Below, piece by piece: positions 60,214 to 64,000 of a DNA stretch of 64,000 nucleotides. Below the pieces are notes generated by a model. That model made no database searches. It worked only from the letters and a program-made list of their open reading frames with translations, and was not told the DNA's origin. The stretch comes from an uncultured Rhodospirillaceae bacterium (GTDB lineage Bacteria; Pseudomonadota; Alphaproteobacteria; Azospirillales; Azospirillaceae): positions 62,001-126,000 of the forward strand of contig CALBDS010000061.1 of assembly GCA_937927415.1 (NCBI GenBank), read 5' to 3'. Within the stretch, counting starts at the first letter, position 1. The number at the start of each line of letters is the position of its first letter. Position numbers and translations under genes: made by a program.

Positions 60214-61569
60214 TCACCGACTCGGCTCCTGCGTGTGTTCCACCGCGATCCCAAGCCGCCGCATCTTCTCCCACAGCGTCGTGCGCCCGACGCCGAGGAG
60301 GTTGGCGGCCTTGCCCAGCTGACCATCTGCCCGGCGCAGCGTGGCCAGGATGTACGACCGCTCACTCTCGTCCCGAACCGCGGTCAGCTGCGGCCAGTCG
60401 GTGTCGGAGCCGAAACGGTCGTCGACCGTGTGCTCGGGGAACAGGTCGTTGGCGCCAACCCAAGGTCCGGTCGCCAGGGCCACGGCCCGCTCAATCCGGT
60501 TCCGAAGTTCGCGGACGTTGCCGGGCCAGTCATGGCTCAGCGCCACCGCCTCGGCTTCCGGGGTCAGGCGCTGCGCCGGGCGGCCGAAGGCGTCCGCGTA
60601 CTGGCGCAGGCAGGCTTGCAGAAGTGGCAGGACATCGTCCCGCCGGTCCCGAAGAGGTGGAACGGTCACCGGGATAACGTTGAGGCGGTAGAACAGGTCA
60701 CGCCGGAAGGTCCCTTCCCGGGCCCGCTGCTCCAGGTCGGCGTTGGTCGCGCAGACCAGCCGGGCCGAGAACGGCAGCGGCCTCTCGCCGCCCACGCGGA
60801 AGAACACCCGCTCCTGCACCAGGCGGAGGAGCTTGGCCTGGACCGGCAGCGGCAACTCCCCGACCTCGTCGAGGAAGAGCACACCGTCGGCCGCACGCTC
60901 GGCGTAGCCGCGGTGCAGCGCGTGGGCCCCGGTGAAGGCCCCCTTTTCGTGCCCGAACACCTCGCTGTCGATCAGCTCTTGTGGAATGGCCGCGCAGTTC
61001 ACCGCCATGAACGGCGCCTCGGCGCGCTGCGAGATCCGGTGGACGAAGCTGGCCGCCACCTCCTTGCCGACGCCGCTCTCGCCGGTGATGAGCAGCGTGC
61101 TGTCCACGTCGGCCACGCGCCGGAGCAGCTGCTCGACCTGTCGGATGGCCGGAGACGTTCCGAGCACCGCCTCCGCCGCTCCGGTGCCGATGCCGCGCGA
61201 GCGCAAGAGGTCGCCGATGCGCGTCAGGAACTCGTCGACGGCGAACGGCTTGGTCAGGTAGTCGTCGGCCCCGGCACGGACCAGCCGGACCGCTTGGCTG
61301 ACGTCGCCGAAGCCGGTCATGAACACCACCGGCGTCCCGCCCACCTGCGGGAGCAGGCTGTGGTAGAGCTCCTCACCGGTCATGTCCGGCAGCCGGATGT
61401 CGCACACCAGAAGGTCCGGCCGCTGGCCCTGGAGCGCCCCCAGCGCCTCGCCGCCGGTGGTCAGCCATACCGGCCGGTAGCCTTCGAGGGACAGCCGCTC
61501 GACCAGGGACTCCCCCATGATCGGATCGTCCTCGACGATGAGGATGGTCGGGGCCTCATGCCGCTGCAT
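60214..61569 (-). CDS. aioR: sigma-54-dependent response regulator AioR
   Basis: A 451-residue NtrC-type regulator. The receiver has Asp57 in LLVCDIRLPDMTG and a KPF lysine. The AAA+ domain has GESGVGKEV, the sigma-54 contact loop GAFTGA in FGHEKGAFTGAHAL, FLDEVGELPLPVQ and RRDLFYRLNVIPV. A Fis-type HTH ends the protein (LGKAANLLGVGRTTLWEKMRRLGI). It activates aioBA through the RpoN promoter at 58834-58848. It overlaps aioS by 14 nt. Confidence 0.96.
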   Translation of the reverse strand: MQRHEAPTILIVEDDPIMGESLVERLSLEGYRPVWLTTGGEALGALQGQRPDLLVCDIRLPDMTGEELYHSLLPQVGGTPVVFMTGFGDVSQAVRLVRAGADDYLTKPFAVDEFLTRIGDLLRSRGIGTGAAEAVLGTSPAIRQVEQLLRRVADVDSTLLITGESGVGKEVAASFVHRISQRAEAPFMAVNCAAIPQELIDSEVFGHEKGAFTGAHALHRGYAERAADGVLFLDEVGELPLPVQAKLLRLVQERVFFRVGGERPLPFSARLVCATNADLEQRAREGTFRRDLFYRLNVIPVTVPPLRDRRDDVLPLLQACLRQYADAFGRPAQRLTPEAEAVALSHDWPGNVRELRNRIERAVALATGPWVGANDLFPEHTVDDRFGSDTDWPQLTAVRDESERSYILATLRRADGQLGKAANLLGVGRTTLWEKMRRLGIAVEHTQEPSR

Positions 61570-63010
61570 AGGTCCGTCTCCTTTCGAGGAATGGAATGGA
61601 CAGTGTCACCGTCGTGCCGCCTTCGGCCCCAACACCGACCTCGACCTCGCCACCGACCCGGTCGAGCAGACGGGCGACGGTCCAGAGGCCGAGCCCCCGG
61701 CCGCCCTGCGGCAGCGGCGCGGTCGCCTTGCTGCGCAGGAGCCCGGCCATCTCCGCAGGGATGCCCGGCCCCTCGTCCCGGATGGTGACGCGCACGCCAT
61801 CGTCCGAGGCGTCTGCCGTCATGGTCACCGTCGCGCCGGGTGGCGAAGCCCGGCAGGCGTTCAAGAGGAGATTCAGCGCCATCTGGCGCACGGCGGCGCC
61901 GTCGACCGCCATAGGGCCAGCCAACCGGTTCTCCCAGGCAAGCGTGATGTGGCGCCGCTGCGCTTCGTGCGCGATGAGGTAGCGGAGGTCGTCGAGGTCC
62001 TCGGGGGACATTTCGGCCGCACCGACCGGCTCCTTGTAGGCGACCAGCGCGGCGCGGACTACGTTGCCGATCCCCCGCAGTCCGCGCTCCAGCAGCGCGG
62101 CCGAGCGCTGGCGCACGGCGTCGTCGCTGCCATGGCGCTTCAGGGTGTCCACAGCCGTCAGCATGCCGCCGAGCGGGTTGTTCACCTCGTGCGCCATGCC
62201 GGACGCCAAGCGCCCCAGCAGCGCCAGCTTCTCCTCGTCGGCCAACCGGGTGGCCAGCGCCTCCCGCTCGGCGACGGCGCGGGCCATGGCGTTGAAGCGG
62301 TGGAACAGGCGGCCGAACTCGTTCCGTTCCTCGGCAATGAAGCGGCGCGGGATCGGCTCGACCGCCCCGGCCCGGACGCGCTCGACGTACTCGTCGAGGA
62401 TGCCGAGGGGGCGCAGCAGACGACCGACCACCGCGTAGCCCACCGCCGCGAACAGCACGATGAGGCCGCCGTTGACGGCCAGCAAGGTGCCGAGCACGTC
62501 CCGCCGCACGGCGATCAGTGGTGCGATGTCGATCTCGCTCAGAACGTGACCGATCACCGTGGCGCCGCTGCCGATGGGCCGGTGGAACCACGCCAAGCGG
62601 CGTTCGTCGTCGATGACGAGATCGGCGGAGGGCTCGAGGCGCGAACGCAACTCGGGCGGCAGCGTGGTCCCGACCGGGAAGTCTTTCGGGTCGGTGGCGG
62701 CGAGCACCGAAGCGTCGGGAAGCGTCACGATGAGAAGGCGGGTCGTTTCACCGCCGTCGCGGCGCCGCACGCGGTCGAGGACGTCGAACGTCTCCCACAC
62801 GTCCTGGCGCGCAACATGCGGCTGGAGCGCCACGGCCAGCGCGTCGAGATGGGCGGCGGACAGCTGGCGAAGGTGCGCCTCCTGGTCTGCCGTCAGGCGC
62901 GTCAGGACGGAGTAGGAGGCGGCAGTGCCGACCATGGCCATGAGGGCGGCCACGAGGAGCGGCACCTTCACGGTCAGCGGCCAAGCGCGAAGAGGCGGAA
63001 GGCGGTTCAT
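61556..63010 (-). CDS. aioS: arsenite-responsive sensor histidine kinase AioS
   Basis: A 484-residue membrane kinase with TM1 (VKVPLLVAALMAMVGTAASYS), a periplasmic sensor (about 38-170), TM2 (VLGTLLAVNGGLIVLFAAVGYAVV) and HAMP. The H-box has His274 in GRLASGMAHEVNNPLGG and the ATPase has NLLLNACRAS, IRDEGPGIP and GGRGLGLWTV. The start was set at the ATG overlapping the aioX stop. It receives the As(III) signal from AioX and phosphorylates AioR. Confidence 0.95.
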   Translation of the reverse strand: MNRLPPLRAWPLTVKVPLLVAALMAMVGTAASYSVLTRLTADQEAHLRQLSAAHLDALAVALQPHVARQDVWETFDVLDRVRRRDGGETTRLLIVTLPDASVLAATDPKDFPVGTTLPPELRSRLEPSADLVIDDERRLAWFHRPIGSGATVIGHVLSEIDIAPLIAVRRDVLGTLLAVNGGLIVLFAAVGYAVVGRLLRPLGILDEYVERVRAGAVEPIPRRFIAEERNEFGRLFHRFNAMARAVAEREALATRLADEEKLALLGRLASGMAHEVNNPLGGMLTAVDTLKRHGSDDAVRQRSAALLERGLRGIGNVVRAALVAYKEPVGAAEMSPEDLDDLRYLIAHEAQRRHITLAWENRLAGPMAVDGAAVRQMALNLLLNACRASPPGATVTMTADASDDGVRVTIRDEGPGIPAEMAGLLRSKATAPLPQGGRGLGLWTVARLLDRVGGEVEVGVGAEGGTTVTLSIPFLERRRTYAAA

Positions 63011-63915
63011 GCGTGCGCCTTCACGAAGTCGCTCATGGCGGCGATCTCGTCGAAAAGGGACGGGGCGGCCGTGTCGAATCCGTCCAGACGCAACGTCCGC
63101 AGAACCTCCTGTCCGACCGGATCCTCCGGCATCGCCAGCAGGGCCTTCTGGAGGCTGTGGATCTCCGGGCTGTCCCGGCGCCCGGCCAAGCAGGCGATCG
63201 GCGGGAAGCCCAGCCATTCCGAGCGGTGCAGCACGCGGGTTCCGGCAACCAGGGTTGGTTCGGTTTCCGCCATGACATCCCAGACGTAACCGTCCACGCT
63301 GCCGCTCTGGGCCAAACCGCTGGCGACGGCGCGCACGACGTTCCGGTGGCCGTAGGTGAAGAAGCTGCGCCGGAAGAAGCTGGCCGGGGTTTCCTTCCTG
63401 GTCGCCAGCAGGTACCGGGTGACCAGGAAACCCGAGTTGCTGTCCGGGTCGGAAAAGGCATGCACGTGCCCACGTGCGCCGTCGAGGTCCGCGGCCGCGT
63501 CCCCCGCCTGCACGATGACGTAGGACTGATACAAGGGACGGCTGCGGTAAACCGGGACGGCGACCAGGGAGAGCTGGTCGCGGAACTGCACGAAGGGGAA
63601 ACCGCAGATCCAGGCCGCGTCGACCTGACCGGTCAGCAGCAACGTGGTGATCTCTTGGTAGGTTCGCCGCTTCACCAGCGCCACGGGGCGCGCAAGACGG
63701 CCCGTGAGGTAGCGCTCGAGCGCGCCGAGCAGTTCGGTGTCGGAGTCCAGGAAGACCGGGGTCAAGCCGAAACGAAGTGGCGGTAGTCCGGGTGATGCGG
63801 CCATCACCGTTGCCGGGATCGCCAGCAACCCGAGCGCGCTGAACGCGCGCAGGACCGACCGTCGGGTCCAGTCCACACGGCGGGCCTCATGCCTTGGCTT
63901 CTGCCAGTCCGGCAT
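63007..63915 (-). CDS. aioX: periplasmic arsenite-binding protein AioX
   Basis: A 302-residue PhnD-like substrate-binding protein. The N-terminus TRRSVLRAFSALGLLAIPATVMA is a twin-arginine-like signal. The As(III)-ligand Cys is in DAAWICGFPFVQFRDQL (about Cys104). Further binding-fold segments are RSRPLYQSYVIVQAG, AFSDPDSNSGFLVTRY and SGSVDGYVWDVM. It presents As(III) to AioS. The gene overlaps aioS by 4 nt and begins after a GGGAGGAAG ribosome site, part of which lies in a hairpin. Confidence 0.94.
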   Translation of the reverse strand: MPDWQKPRHEARRVDWTRRSVLRAFSALGLLAIPATVMAASPGLPPLRFGLTPVFLDSDTELLGALERYLTGRLARPVALVKRRTYQEITTLLLTGQVDAAWICGFPFVQFRDQLSLVAVPVYRSRPLYQSYVIVQAGDAAADLDGARGHVHAFSDPDSNSGFLVTRYLLATRKETPASFFRRSFFTYGHRNVVRAVASGLAQSGSVDGYVWDVMAETEPTLVAGTRVLHRSEWLGFPPIACLAGRRDSPEIHSLQKALLAMPEDPVGQEVLRTLRLDGFDTAAPSLFDEIAAMSDFVKAHA

Positions 63916-63923
63916 GTCTTCCT

Positions 63924-63942
63924 CCCAGCCGGTCCGGCTGGG
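63924..63942. promoter_or_regulatory. palindrome overlapping the aioX ribosome-binding region
   Basis: CCCAGCCGGTCCGGCTGGG is a perfect 9-bp-arm inverted repeat 8 nt upstream of the aioX ATG. On the mRNA it would sequester the first G residues of GGGAGG. It could be an operator or a translational control hairpin. Confidence 0.4.
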
Positions 63943-64000
63943 GACACCGTGCAGCGTCGCGCGCCGGTATCCCGCCCGGGCCGTCATGTTTGGAGACCAC

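Overview
The window is high-GC DNA with alphaproteobacterial gene content: a PhyR general-stress regulator, an Lrp/AsnC regulator, an ELM1-family protein next to thioredoxin reductase, a CheZ-type phosphatase and a molybdenum storage protein pair. This fits the Rhodospirillales, most likely Azospirillum or a close relative. The genus is inferred from gene content only. There is no rRNA, CRISPR array or integrase; one tRNA-Ser(GGA) is present.

Layout. 1-25.5 kb reads as ordinary chromosome. It holds histidine catabolism (hutU start, hutI), a YdjC-type deacetylase, a VOC protein, an aryl-CoA ligase with its MarR regulator, phyR, purU, a BON lipoprotein, an LMWP-type arsenate reductase, the molybdenum storage genes mosB-mosA behind an AT-rich leader, a YcjX/YcjF-like membrane pair, rodA, an ECF sigma factor, a lytic transglycosylase, cheZ, a methyltransferase and a chemoreceptor. 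Three EcfG-type (GGAAC...GTT) promoter candidates lie in this part.

25.6-33.9 kb is an accessory block between IS3-like debris and an intact-length but frameshifted IS3-family element next to tRNA-Ser. It carries one co-directional signalling run: RTX-repeat protein, PepSY protein, cytochrome b561, chemoreceptor, response regulator, histidine kinase, HD-GYP protein. Most of the later genes overlap by 4 nt. 34-40.9 kb returns to chromosomal genes: DUF2061 protein, hydrolase, glycosyltransferase, PepSY protein with a PhoPQ-like pair, Lrp and ELM1.

41-55.6 kb is a genomic island that begins inside trxB. The resident trxB has lost its 3' end, and a divergent full-length trxB follows immediately. 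The island carries conflict-type genes: an SMC-like zinc-hook ATPase split by an IS5-family element, an Rpn/PD-(D/E)XK protein, a soluble FtsH-like AAA+/M41 protease with two tiny partner genes, and a three-gene overlapping operon made of a DUF4297-type nuclease, a small middle component and a zinc-hook ATPase (ABC-three-component, ABC-3C, architecture). These are the best candidates for undescribed or poorly described defence systems.

55.7-64 kb is an arsenite oxidation locus. aioX-aioS-aioR sense As(III) and drive aioB-aioA, which has a well-placed sigma-54 promoter and two related upstream palindromes. An unrecognised overlapping two-gene unit sits between aioR and aioB on the opposite strand. 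AioA needs a molybdopterin cofactor, so the mos genes and a possible ModE site in the same window are relevant to its supply.
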